Source of the DNA: Pseudomonadota bacterium
GTDB lineage: Bacteria; Pseudomonadota; Alphaproteobacteria; Rhizobiales; Methylopilaceae
Assembly (NCBI GenBank): GCA_023389135.1
Contig: JAEWEX010000053.1
Span: 1-12,474 of the forward strand
DNA length: 12,474 nucleotides
Direction of reading: 5' to 3'
Shown: positions 1 through 7,752 of the stretch, piece by piece
How positions within the stretch are numbered: the stretch's first letter is position 1
How the letters are laid out: each line of letters begins with the position of its first letter
Made by a program: the position numbers and the translations under genes
Notes under the pieces: generated by a model
The model's database searches: none
What the model was told of the DNA's origin: nothing
What the model saw: the letters and a program-made list of their open reading frames with translations, nothing else

Positions 1-911
1 GCCTTGAGGTTGTCGCGCGTGAGCGCGACCAGGGACGCCGCCACCAGGCAGAACGAGGCGAAGAACACCAGCCAGTCGCTCGCCCCGGTCTCGGCCAGGA
101 ACTCGACCCCGAAGACATAGAGCACCACCTTGACCACGGTGAACACGCCGGCCTTCACCACCGCGACGGCGTGCAGCAGAGCGCTGACCGGGGTCGGCGC
201 GACCATGGCGGTCGGCAGCCAGTAGTGGAACGGCATCAGCGCCGCCTTGCCGATGCCGAACGCATAGAGCGCGAACAGGAAACCGGCGGCGGTGGGGCCG
301 ATGTTGCCGGCGAGGATGCCCCCCGGCGCGAAGTCGAGAGTGCCGGCGATGACCCCGGTCCAGATGATCGCCGGCAGGAAGAAGATCATCGAGGTGCCGA
401 TGAGCAGCAGCAGGTAGACCCGCGCGCCGCGCCTGGCCTCCGCGGTGCCCTTGTGGGCCACCAGCGGATAGGTCGAGACGCTGAGAAGCTCGTAAAACAG
501 GAACAGCGTGAACAGGTTGGCGGAGAAGGCGATGCCGATGGTGGCGCCGAGCGCCACCGCGAAGCAGACATAGAACGACGTCTGCCGCGGCTCGTTGTTG
601 CCGCGCATGTAGCCGATCGAATAGACCGAGTTCACGATCCACAGCGTCGAGGCGATGGTCGCGAACAGCATGCCCAGCGGCTCGACCGCGAAGGCGATCT
701 CCAGCCCCGGCACAACCTCGAACCCGCCGGCGGCCGGCCGGGCGCCGTCGACCACGGCAAGGCCGATCCGCCCCACTGTCAGGAACAGGCAGACCGCCGT
801 GACCAGCGTGATCGCCTCGCGCACATTGGGTGCGCGGTGGGCGAGCGGGATCAGCGCCGCGCCGACGAAGGGGATCGCGAAGGCCAGGAGGACGAGATCG
901 TCGGCCGTCAT
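1..911 (-). CDS. NuoL/MrpA/MrpD-type proton-conducting antiporter subunit (C-terminus cut by window edge)
   Basis: This is a large integral-membrane subunit of a Mrp-type cation/proton antiporter; only its first 303 residues lie in the window. It belongs to the family of antiporter-like subunits shared with complex I (NuoL, NuoM, NuoN). The motif VYSIGYM at about residues 96-102 is more NuoL/MrpA-like than MrpD-like. Family-critical charges are visible: the helix-5 glutamate E141 in FLFYELLSVSTY, the helix-7 lysine K222 in GIGKAALMPFHYWLPTAM, and H247 and K253 in the following helix. The sequence breaks off in RDNLK, normally followed by a conserved 'LAYS' stretch. The ATG start overlaps the stop of the preceding mrpD by 4 bases (ATGA), which suggests translational coupling. 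It may supply the function of the N-terminal half of MrpA, which is not fused to anything here. Family assignment is firm; the exact subunit letter is not. Confidence 0.88.
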   Translation of the reverse strand, partial: MTADDLVLLAFAIPFVGAALIPLAHRAPNVREAITLVTAVCLFLTVGRIGLAVVDGARPAAGGFEVVPGLEIAFAVEPLGMLFATIASTLWIVNSVYSIGYMRGNNEPRQTSFYVCFAVALGATIGIAFSANLFTLFLFYELLSVSTYPLVAHKGTAEARRGARVYLLLLIGTSMIFFLPAIIWTGVIAGTLDFAPGGILAGNIGPTAAGFLFALYAFGIGKAALMPFHYWLPTAMVAPTPVSALLHAVAVVKAGVFTVVKVVLYVFGVEFLAETGASDWLVFFASFCLVAASLVALTRDNLK

Positions 912-2389
912 CTCAGGCCCTCGATCAGCACGTTGGCGGCCTGCATGGCGGTGCCGGCGGTGATATCCGCGTCGATGCCGAACACGACGCAGGCGCCAAC
1001 CAGGATCAGGGTCGGAACCATCATGGACAGGGGAGGCTCGGTGGCGGCCGCCACCGCGCCGGCGGGCTCGCGGAACCAGGCGATCTCGACGATCCGCCCG
1101 ATATAGACCACGGCCAGGACCGAGCTGATGACGATCAGGAAGGCGAGCCACCACCAGCCCTGCTGGAAGGCGCCGAGAACCAGGTACCATTTGGACACGA
1201 AGCCGACGGTCCCGGGCACGCCGATGAGCGAGAGCCCGGCCAGCACGAAGGCCGACATGGTGACCGGCATGGTGCGCCCGATGCCCGCCAGATCCTCGAT
1301 CTTCACGGAGCCGACCCGCAGCGCGACACAGCCGACCGCCATGAACAGGCCGCCCTTCATGAGGGCGTGGTTGAACAGGTGGACGAGGCCGCCGGTCAGC
1401 GCCGTGGCGTTGCCGATCGCCATGCCGAGCGTGATGTAGCCGACCTGGGCGACCGAGGAATAGGCGAGCATGCGCTTGATGTTGTCCTGGAAGATCGCCG
1501 CGGCCGAGGCGACGAACATCGCGGCGAGCGAGAGGATGACCAGCAACTCGCTGACCGGATGGGCGCCGAACACGATCTCGAAGCCGAAGACCGTGAAGTA
1601 GAACCGCAGCAGCAGGTACACCGCCACCTTGGTCGCGGTGGCCGCCAGGAACACGGTCGCCACGGAGGGCGCCCCGGCATAGGCGTTGGGCAGCCAGGCG
1701 TGCAGCGGGAACAGCGCCAGCTTGAGGCCGAGGCCGACCGTGAGGAAGGCGAGCGCGGCGAGCACCGGGCGCGAGTTCTCCAGCCCGTCGAGCCGCTGCG
1801 CGATGTCGACGAAGTTGAGGGTTCCCGTCATCGAGTAGAGCAGCCCGATGGCGAGGACGTAGAAGGTCGCGCCGATGGTGCCCATCACCAGGTACTGGAA
1901 CGAGGCCAGCAGCGCCCGGCGGTCGCGGCCCATGGCGATCAGCACGTAGGTGGACAGCGAGGAGATCTCGAGGAACACGAAGGCGTTGAACGCGTCGCCC
2001 GTGATCGTGATGCCGAGCAGCCCGCACAGGCACAGCAGGTACATGGCGTAGAACCATGCCTGCTTGTTCTCCGGGATCTCCTCGGCGACGCTGCGGACCG
2101 CATAGGGCATGACCAGCGCCGCGATGACGGAGATGATCAGCAGCATGTATGCGTTGGCGACGTCGACCCGGTACTCGATGCCGTAGGGCGGCTGCCAGCC
2201 GCCGAGATGGTAGGAGATGACCCCGTCGGACAGGACCTGCACGAGCAGGCCGCCGGCGACGAGCGGCATCGCCGCGCTGATGACGGCCGCGATCGCCCAA
2301 GCGGTGCGGCGCTCGCCGATGAGCGCGCACAGGGCCGCCCCCAGGAGCGGCAGGACGACCTGCAGCGCGGGCAGATGGGCGAGGATCAT
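908..2389 (-). CDS. mrpD: Na+/H+ antiporter subunit D (MrpD/MnhD-like)
   Basis: This 493-residue polytopic membrane protein is one of the ion-translocating subunits of the Mrp complex in the cytoplasmic membrane. It is homologous to NuoM/NuoN of complex I and has the usual MrpD length. Visible functional residues are E141 in FVFLEISSLSTY (helix 5), K223 in GLKLALFPLHAWLPNAY (helix 7), K254 in TATKVAVYLL, H337 and K345 in the VHLFNHALMKGGLF stretch, and K400 in GFVSKWYL (helix 12). The conserved block QDNIKRMLAYSSVAQVGYI is present at 301-319. It starts with ATG overlapping the mrpC stop by 4 bases, and its own stop overlaps the next antiporter gene by 4 bases. A second large antiporter subunit follows directly, so the complex probably has at least two ion channels of this family. 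The transported cation (Na+, K+ or other) cannot be read from sequence. Confidence 0.93.
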   Translation of the reverse strand: MILAHLPALQVVLPLLGAALCALIGERRTAWAIAAVISAAMPLVAGGLLVQVLSDGVISYHLGGWQPPYGIEYRVDVANAYMLLIISVIAALVMPYAVRSVAEEIPENKQAWFYAMYLLCLCGLLGITITGDAFNAFVFLEISSLSTYVLIAMGRDRRALLASFQYLVMGTIGATFYVLAIGLLYSMTGTLNFVDIAQRLDGLENSRPVLAALAFLTVGLGLKLALFPLHAWLPNAYAGAPSVATVFLAATATKVAVYLLLRFYFTVFGFEIVFGAHPVSELLVILSLAAMFVASAAAIFQDNIKRMLAYSSVAQVGYITLGMAIGNATALTGGLVHLFNHALMKGGLFMAVGCVALRVGSVKIEDLAGIGRTMPVTMSAFVLAGLSLIGVPGTVGFVSKWYLVLGAFQQGWWWLAFLIVISSVLAVVYIGRIVEIAWFREPAGAVAAATEPPLSMMVPTLILVGACVVFGIDADITAGTAMQAANVLIEGLR

Positions 2390-2754
2390 TCCGCGGCGCC
2401 CCTTTCGAAGATCTCGTCCTCCTCGATAGAGCCGAACACCTCGTTGATGCGGACGACGAGGGCGAGACCGAGCGCAAGCGTGGCGACGCCGACGACGATG
2501 GCGGTGAGGATCAGGACGTGCGGCAGCGGGTTGGAATAGACCTCGTAGCCCTCGGCCAGGATCGGGGGCGTGCCGCCGAGGATCTTTCCGGGCGTGATGT
2601 AGAGCAGGAACACCGCCGTCTGGAAGACGTTGAGCCCCACCAGCTTCTTGACCATGTTGCCGCGGTCGACGACGACGTAGAGCCCGGCGACCATCAGGAA
2701 GATGGAGATCCAGTGGTTGTAGTGGTGGATCACCTCATCGAATACGCCGGTCAT
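2386..2754 (-). CDS. mrpC: Na+/H+ antiporter subunit C (MrpC/MnhC, NuoK-like)
   Basis: This small membrane subunit (122 residues) is homologous to NuoK of complex I. It has three transmembrane helices, at about 15-30, 38-56 and 78-102. Family hallmarks are the block GNMVKKLVGLNVFQTAVFLL in the second helix and PLPHVLILTAIVVGVA (77-92) in the third, close to the canonical MrpC 'DPLPQALVLTAIVI' motif. A longer in-frame reading extends upstream to 3222, but that extension is arginine- and proline-rich antisense-type sequence overlapping mrpB. The start was therefore set at the ATG ending at 2754, which overlaps the mrpB stop by 4 bases (ATGA). The acidic C-terminal tail (EEDEIFERGAAE) lies after the last helix. 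MrpC normally packs between MrpA and MrpD in the assembled complex. Confidence 0.93.
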   Translation of the reverse strand: MTGVFDEVIHHYNHWISIFLMVAGLYVVVDRGNMVKKLVGLNVFQTAVFLLYITPGKILGGTPPILAEGYEVYSNPLPHVLILTAIVVGVATLALGLALVVRINEVFGSIEEDEIFERGAAE

Positions 2755-3167
2755 CGTGCCCGCCCCGCAAACGCATAGAAGATGGCGATGGCGGCGCCCG
2801 TGACCGAGAGCAGCACGCCGACCTCCACCATGTGGATGCCCAGTTGCTGCGCCGCGATCGGGTCGGGGCCCAGCGTGTCGTAGTCGAGGTAGTTGCCCCC
2901 GAGCAGCACCGTCGCCACGCCGACGCCGGCGAAGATCAGCACGCCGAGCGACACCATGATCTCGACGGCCCGCACGGGGACGACGCGCATGGCCGGCTCG
3001 AGGCCGAAGATCATCGCATAGAGGATCACGCCGGCCCCGACGATGACGCCGGCCTGGAAGCCTCCTCCCGGACTGATGTCGGCATGGAACTGGATGTAGA
3101 AGCCGAACAGCACCAGGAACGGCAGCAGCAGCTTCGTGATGACCCGGAGGACGACGTCGAGGCGCAT
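2751..3167 (-). CDS. mrpB: Na+/H+ antiporter subunit B (MrpB/MnhB)
   Basis: This 138-residue membrane protein has four predicted helices. It carries the MrpB signature FGFYIQFHADISPGGGFQAG (21-40), in which the SPGGGFQAG turn after the first helix is diagnostic of the family (Bacillus MrpB has APGGGFIGG at the same place). The chosen ATG begins MRLDVVLRV and overlaps the preceding stop by one base (TGATG). A longer in-frame reading to 3401 would add 78 residues of low-complexity arginine-rich sequence lying over the upstream gene and is not credible. Its stop overlaps mrpC by 4 bases. In archaeal Mbh complexes the equivalent subunit is MbhF, which sits at the same relative position, after the MbhD/MbhE pieces and before the MrpC homologue. 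Confidence 0.92.
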   Translation of the reverse strand: MRLDVVLRVITKLLLPFLVLFGFYIQFHADISPGGGFQAGVIVGAGVILYAMIFGLEPAMRVVPVRAVEIMVSLGVLIFAGVGVATVLLGGNYLDYDTLGPDPIAAQQLGIHMVEVGVLLSVTGAAIAIFYAFAGRAR

Positions 3168-3694
3168 CAGTCCTTGCCCTTCCCGGCGGGCCGCTGCGCG
3201 CGGCGCAGAAGAAGCAGGACACCGATGGCGGCGGTGAAGATCACCACCACCTCGCCCAGCGTGTCGAAGCCGCGGTAGCTCGCCAGGATCGAGGCGACCA
3301 CGTTGGGCACGCCGGTATCGGGGATCGACTGTGACAGGTAGTAGGGCGCCACGTGGGTGTTGACCGGCGTGTCGGCGGCCCCGAACGGCGGCAGGTCCCA
3401 CGTGCCGTAGACCAGCATGGCGCCCGTGGCGACGGAGACGAACAGCGGCAGCAGCGGCGAGTGCCGCGGCGCGGACTCCTCGGTCTTGGTGAGATGCAGC
3501 ACAGCCAGCATCAGCACCGTGGAGATGCCGGCGCCGACCGCCGCCTCCGTCATGGCCACGTCGACCGCGTCGAGCACGAGGAACACCGAGGCGATCAGGA
3601 AGCTGTAGATCGACCCCAGGATCGCGACCGCGAACAGGTTGCGGAGCCGGACGATGCCGACCGCGACCGCGCCGAGCAGCGTCAGCAGCACCAT
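3167..3694 (-). CDS. MrpA C-terminal-like subunit: DUF4040 (MbhD) fused to an MbhE-like domain
   Basis: This 175-residue membrane protein corresponds to the C-terminal part of large MrpA proteins, encoded here as a separate gene. Residues 1-70 form the DUF4040/MbhD part, with LDAVDVAMTEAAVGAGIST at 41-59. Residues 80-165 resemble MbhE, with PNVVASILASYRGFDTLGE (130-148) followed by a last helix; this is the same RGFDTLGE element that ends MrpA. In Mbh complexes these are two small proteins (MbhD, MbhE); here they are one chain. Automated annotation often calls such a gene 'subunit B', although true mrpB follows it with a 1-base overlap (TGATG). The start is uncertain. The ATG at 3692-3694 begins 5 bases after the mrpG stop, but a GGGGAGG ribosome site lies about 22 bases upstream, so an unusual codon a few residues earlier (for example CTG at 3701-3703) is possible. 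Confidence 0.88.
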   Translation of the reverse strand: MVLLTLLGAVAVGIVRLRNLFAVAILGSIYSFLIASVFLVLDAVDVAMTEAAVGAGISTVLMLAVLHLTKTEESAPRHSPLLPLFVSVATGAMLVYGTWDLPPFGAADTPVNTHVAPYYLSQSIPDTGVPNVVASILASYRGFDTLGEVVVIFTAAIGVLLLLRRAQRPAGKGKD

Positions 3695-3699
3695 GTTGA

Positions 3700-4116
3700 T
3701 CAGCGCTTCGATGACGAGCCCTCCCCGTTGCCGGGCGCCGCCGCGCGAGGCCGCGCTTCCGTCATCTCGCCGGCGATTTCGCGCAGCACCGCCTCCCGCG
3801 GCCGGCCCTCGGCGTCGAACAGCCGTGGCTTGACGCCCACGGAGAGCGCGGCGCGCGTCACCGCGTGGGATGCGACCGGCGAGGTGAAGAAGAAGATCAG
3901 CAGGAGGAAGACGAGCTTCACCGTCACCAGCGTGAAGCCTGCCTGAAGCATCATGCCCAGCAGCAGGAAGCCCGCGCCGACCGTGTCGCTGACGCCGGTC
4001 GCGTGAATGCGCGTGTAGAGATCGGGCATGCGGTTGAGCCCGACCGCGCCCACCACGAGGAAGAAGCCGCCTGCCAGCAGGAGCGCCCAGCTCAGCGTAT
4101 CGACCAGGATCGCCAT
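3700..4116 (-). CDS. mrpG: Na+/H+ antiporter subunit G (MrpG/MnhG)
   Basis: This 138-residue small membrane subunit of the Mrp complex has three helices in the first 90 residues. The MrpG signature GLNRMPDLYTRIHATG (26-41) lies between helices 1 and 2, and TSPVASHAVTRAA (78-90) follows helix 3; both are typical of the family. The chain has a charged, proline- and serine-rich cytoplasmic tail of about 45 residues, longer than in many MrpG proteins of roughly 110-120 residues. The ATG overlaps the mrpF stop by one base (TGATG). MrpG is needed for assembly and function of the antiporter in well-studied systems but has no known catalytic role of its own. Confidence 0.93.
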   Translation of the reverse strand: MAILVDTLSWALLLAGGFFLVVGAVGLNRMPDLYTRIHATGVSDTVGAGFLLLGMMLQAGFTLVTVKLVFLLLIFFFTSPVASHAVTRAALSVGVKPRLFDAEGRPREAVLREIAGEMTEARPRAAAPGNGEGSSSKR

Positions 4117-4400
4117 CAGTCCGCCGGCTCCTCTCCGCCCGTGCCGGACAGATCGCCGTAGCGCAGGAACTTCAGGACCGCGAGCACGCCTATGATGTTG
4201 AGCAGCGCATAGAGCAGCGCGATGTCGAGGAACTCCGGCCGGCCGGTGAGGAAGCCCACCAGCGCGATGAGCAGGATCGCGGCATTGCCGATCTTGTTGG
4301 CTGCGACCAGGCGGTCGAACACGGTCGGCCCGGCCAGCGCGCGCACGACGGCAAGGGCGAGCGCCACCAGCGTCGCCACCGATGCGACGGCGAACATCAT
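4116..4400 (-). CDS. mrpF: Na+/H+ antiporter subunit F (MrpF/MnhF)
   Basis: This 94-residue membrane protein has three helices (about 3-22, 36-52 and 58-78). It shows the MrpF signature GPTVFDRLVAAN (24-35) after helix 1, and an acidic residue in FLDIALLYALLN (D59) at the start of helix 3, as in MrpF homologues. The gene begins with two adjacent ATG codons; the first overlaps the mrpE stop by 4 bases. Its stop overlaps mrpG by one base. MrpF family proteins have been linked to ion and bile-salt tolerance in other bacteria, but within the complex this is a structural or accessory subunit. The short polar tail (SGTGGEEPAD) is unremarkable. Confidence 0.93.
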   Translation of the reverse strand: MMFAVASVATLVALALAVVRALAGPTVFDRLVAANKIGNAAILLIALVGFLTGRPEFLDIALLYALLNIIGVLAVLKFLRYGDLSGTGGEEPAD

Positions 4401-4879
4401 GGCCGGCCCTCGAAGGCGACGACGCGGCGGTCCATGGCGCCCTCCACCACGTCCGCGGCGCCCTCGCCGGTAAGGGCGTGGACCAGGATCTCGTCGTCGC
4501 GGGCGGACACGTCCACGGAGGTCGTGCCCGGCGTGAGGGTGATGGAGTTGGCGTAGGTGGTCAGGCCCGCCGCCGTGCGCTGTCCGGCCTTGACGCGGAC
4601 CATGGTCGGCGAGATGGGCAGCTTCGGGTCGAGGATGATGCGCGTGACCGCGATCGCGGACTTGAAGATCTCCGCGAGGAGCCAGGGCCAGTAGGTGATG
4701 GCGCCCAGCGTCAGGCGGAGCGGCAGCCCCTCCTCGTCAGCCGACTTCGTCCGCCAGGCAAACCAGACGCAGATCGCGGTGGAGATGAAGCCGACCGAGA
4801 CCAGGAAGCCCTTGGTCTGCCCGGACAGCAGGAACCAGAAGGCCAGCAGGAGACCCGTCAGAATGATTAGCCGCGACAC
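4397..4879 (-). CDS. mrpE: Na+/H+ antiporter subunit E (MrpE/MnhE), first gene of the operon
   Basis: This 160-residue protein has two or three N-terminal helices (about 3-20, 24-42 and 56-83) and a soluble C-terminal domain. The family hallmark NSITLTPGTTSVDV (111-124) is intact. MrpE is an accessory subunit needed for full antiport activity. The start codon is GTG (complement of 4877-4879), preceded on the coding strand by AAAGGGGGA at about 7-8 bases spacing, a strong ribosome binding site that fixes the start. It is the first gene of the operon: the next gene upstream, pckA, ends at 5062 and is separated by a hairpin terminator and a candidate promoter. Its stop overlaps mrpF by 4 bases. 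Confidence 0.93.
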   Translation of the reverse strand: MSRLIILTGLLLAFWFLLSGQTKGFLVSVGFISTAICVWFAWRTKSADEEGLPLRLTLGAITYWPWLLAEIFKSAIAVTRIILDPKLPISPTMVRVKAGQRTAAGLTTYANSITLTPGTTSVDVSARDDEILVHALTGEGAADVVEGAMDRRVVAFEGRP

Positions 4880-4947
4880 TATTATTCCCCCTTTCGCGGC
4901 TCGTCATGCGTTGCCGGCGCGCGCCTCGCCCCAAGGCACCCTGGATG

Positions 4948-4989
4948 ATTGGCTCTTTCGTTTTGGCCGTTACCCGCCGATTAGCCAAT
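4948..4989. repeat. 7-bp inverted repeat spanning the mrp promoter -10 region
   Basis: ATTGGCT at 4948-4954 and AGCCAAT at 4983-4989 are exact inverted copies separated by 28 bases. The right copy overlaps the edge of the candidate -10 box and the left copy lies in the leader. The centre-to-centre distance is 35 bases, a little over three helical turns, which could suit a regulator binding two half-sites or a leader RNA stem. Chance occurrence is possible. Confidence 0.35.
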
Positions 4990-5006
4990 GCGGGCATGGG
5001 CGTCAA
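4978..5006 (-). promoter_or_regulatory. Candidate promoter of the mrp operon
   Basis: On the minus strand a TTGACG box (5006 to 5001) is followed by a 17-base spacer and TAATCG (4983 to 4978). The -35 is a good match to the housekeeping consensus; the -10 is moderate. It would give a leader of about 90 bases before the mrpE GTG. It lies just downstream of the pckA terminator hairpin, as expected for an independent operon promoter. Inferred from pattern only. Confidence 0.45.
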
Positions 5007-5010
5007 CAGG

Positions 5011-5038
5011 CGGGGGCTCACGGAACCGTGGGCCCCCG
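5011..5038 (-). terminator. Hairpin terminator downstream of pckA
   Basis: CGGGGGCTCACGG (5011-5023) and CCGTGGGCCCCCG (5026-5038) form a 13-bp stem with one imperfect pair (C-A on the minus-strand RNA, G-U on the plus-strand RNA); the innermost bases open into a small loop. It starts 23 bases after the pckA stop. No good U-tract follows (CCTGTTGACG on the minus strand), so it may work as a factor-assisted terminator or as a 3'-end stabiliser separating pckA from the mrp promoter. Confidence 0.6.
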
Positions 5039-5061
5039 TGGTCGTCGGGAGTTGCGCCCCC

Positions 5062-6675
<1,614 letters not shown>

Positions 6676-6756
6676 GGGATCGTTTCCTCCAAAGCCGCGC
6701 CCCGCTCAAGGAAGCTGCGGCATGTCGATGGCGGTCCTTCCGGTCAGTGGGCGCAT

Positions 6757-6785
6757 TCCCTAGAGAACGGGAGCCCGCGCGGCAA
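6757..6785 (-). promoter_or_regulatory. pckA: Candidate promoter of pckA, with imperfect CTAG-centred palindrome
   Basis: On the minus strand TTGCCG (6785 to 6780) is followed after 16-17 bases by CTAGGG/TAGGGA (6763-6757), a plausible alphaproteobacterial promoter. The -10 lies inside TTCTCTAGGGAA, a 12-base near-palindrome with one mismatched pair. AGGGAA also occurs 31 bases upstream of its second copy, on the same face of the helix. A leader of about 75 bases would precede the GTG start. Pattern-based only. Confidence 0.4.
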
Positions 6786-6850
6786 GTTCCCTTTGGACGC
6801 AGGTGCGTTGCCGGACCTCACGGACCCGGCGACGACCCGGACCCGCGCGG

Positions 6851-7609
6851 TCAGACCGCCCGCCGGTCCCGCGCCGCCTTCGCAAGGTCCACCAGCGCGC
6901 GCCGCAGCCCGCCGCCGTCGGTCACCCGCGCCGGGAAGTCCAGCCGGGCGGTGAGGGCGCCGGCGCGCATGTCCAGGCCCAGCGGGTCCGCGCCGGTGGC
7001 GCGCCAGTCGCCCCCGGGCGCGCCGCACAGCCTGGTCGCATAGAGCGCGATGGCGTCGAGATGGTCCTCGTTCATGTGCGCCACCGCGCCGGCCTCCGAG
7101 GCCGCGAGCGCCTCCGCGCCGGCGAGATCGGTCAGGAGCCGGCCGGGCTCCAGCGCCACGATGCGGCCGAAGCCCGCCACCAGATGGGCGCCTGCGACCT
7201 CCATGCGGTAGAACCCGAAATCGGCGAAGCCGGCATAGCCGGCGGCCTCCGGGTGGCGGGCGAGGAAGCGGGCGCCGAGCGCCGGATCGGCGTCCGGCGC
7301 GCCGATCGTGCCGGAGACGGTGAGCCGCGCGCCCGCCAGCGGGTCGCCGCCCTCGCCGCCCGGAGCCACCAACAGCAGGGACACGCGGCCGTCGCGGGCG
7401 ATGTTGCGCGTGTGCAGCGCCAGCCCCGACAGCAGCAGGATCGGCGCGCCCGCGATGTCGGCAGCCACCGTGACCAGCGATGCGAACGGATGCCCGTCGG
7501 CGTCCGCGGTCGCCAGCGCGCCGGTCAGCGCGGTGCGCAGCACCCGCCTGGCGGCGACGACGGGATCGAAGCCGGCTTCGGCGTCGGGGGCCGGGAAAGC
7601 TTGATTCAT
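6851..7609 (-). CDS. HugZ-like PNPOx-fold / DUF2470 protein (putative heme-utilisation protein)
   Basis: This 252-residue cytoplasmic protein has two domains. Residues 15-155 resemble the split-barrel of the pyridoxamine 5'-phosphate oxidase family (ALATADADGHPFASLVTVAAD near the start, then LHTRNIARDGRVSLLL). Residues 172-250 match DUF2470, with the AHMNEDHLDAI motif at 177-187. The same architecture occurs in HugZ-type heme oxygenases and in many proteins of unknown activity, so heme binding or degradation is an inference. The ATG at 7607-7609 was preferred because the family-like sequence begins just after it; a GTG at the complement of 7640-7642 would add 11 residues, and neither has a strong ribosome site. 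The gene lies upstream of pckA on the same strand and diverges from chvI across 143 bases. Three GGTCCG-type direct repeats lie just past its stop (6812-6850), without a clear terminator. Confidence 0.82.
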   Translation of the reverse strand: MNQAFPAPDAEAGFDPVVAARRVLRTALTGALATADADGHPFASLVTVAADIAGAPILLLSGLALHTRNIARDGRVSLLLVAPGGEGGDPLAGARLTVSGTIGAPDADPALGARFLARHPEAAGYAGFADFGFYRMEVAGAHLVAGFGRIVALEPGRLLTDLAGAEALAASEAGAVAHMNEDHLDAIALYATRLCGAPGGDWRATGADPLGLDMRAGALTARLDFPARVTDGGGLRRALVDLAKAARDRRAV

Positions 7610-7660
7610 GACAGGACGCTCGCTTTGACCTATTGTGAACACCCGGCGCGGCGCGGCCAG

Positions 7661-7688
7661 TTGTCGCTGCCTTATTTCCGCCTATCGA
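7661..7688 (+). promoter_or_regulatory. chvI: Candidate promoter of the chvI operon
   Basis: TTGTCG (7661-7666), a 16-base spacer and TATCGA (7683-7688) form a moderate housekeeping-type promoter about 65 bases before the chvI ATG. The divergent hugZ-like gene begins at 7609, so regulatory sites for both genes must fit in this 143-base gap. Consensus match only. Confidence 0.35.
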
Positions 7689-7699
7689 CCGGGGCTTGA

Positions 7700-7740
7700 G
7701 TTGCGCCGCCGCAACGGACACAACGGCGCATCAACAACGG
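7700..7740 (+). repeat. chvI leader: 6-bp hairpin followed by three CAACGG repeats
   Basis: GTTGCG (7700-7705) and CGCAAC (7710-7715) form a perfect inverted repeat around CCGC. The direct repeat CAACGG then occurs at 7712-7717, 7721-7726 and 7735-7740. All of this lies between the candidate promoter and the chvI start, so it would be in the mRNA leader. It could be a leader structure or a regulator site; its function is unknown. Confidence 0.4.
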
Positions 7741-7752
7741 ACGGGACGCCCG

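Noticed and set aside
830..2539. Long plus-strand open frame of 569 codons opposite mrpD/mrpC
   Set aside because: The protein is dominated by R, G, D, H, E and Q without any domain or membrane segment, and it lies antisense to well-supported mrp genes; it is a GC-bias shadow.
2386..3222. Possible 278-residue extended version of MrpC
   Set aside because: The extra N-terminus is arginine/proline-rich and lies over mrpB in another frame; the 122-residue form matches the family and overlaps mrpB by ATGA.
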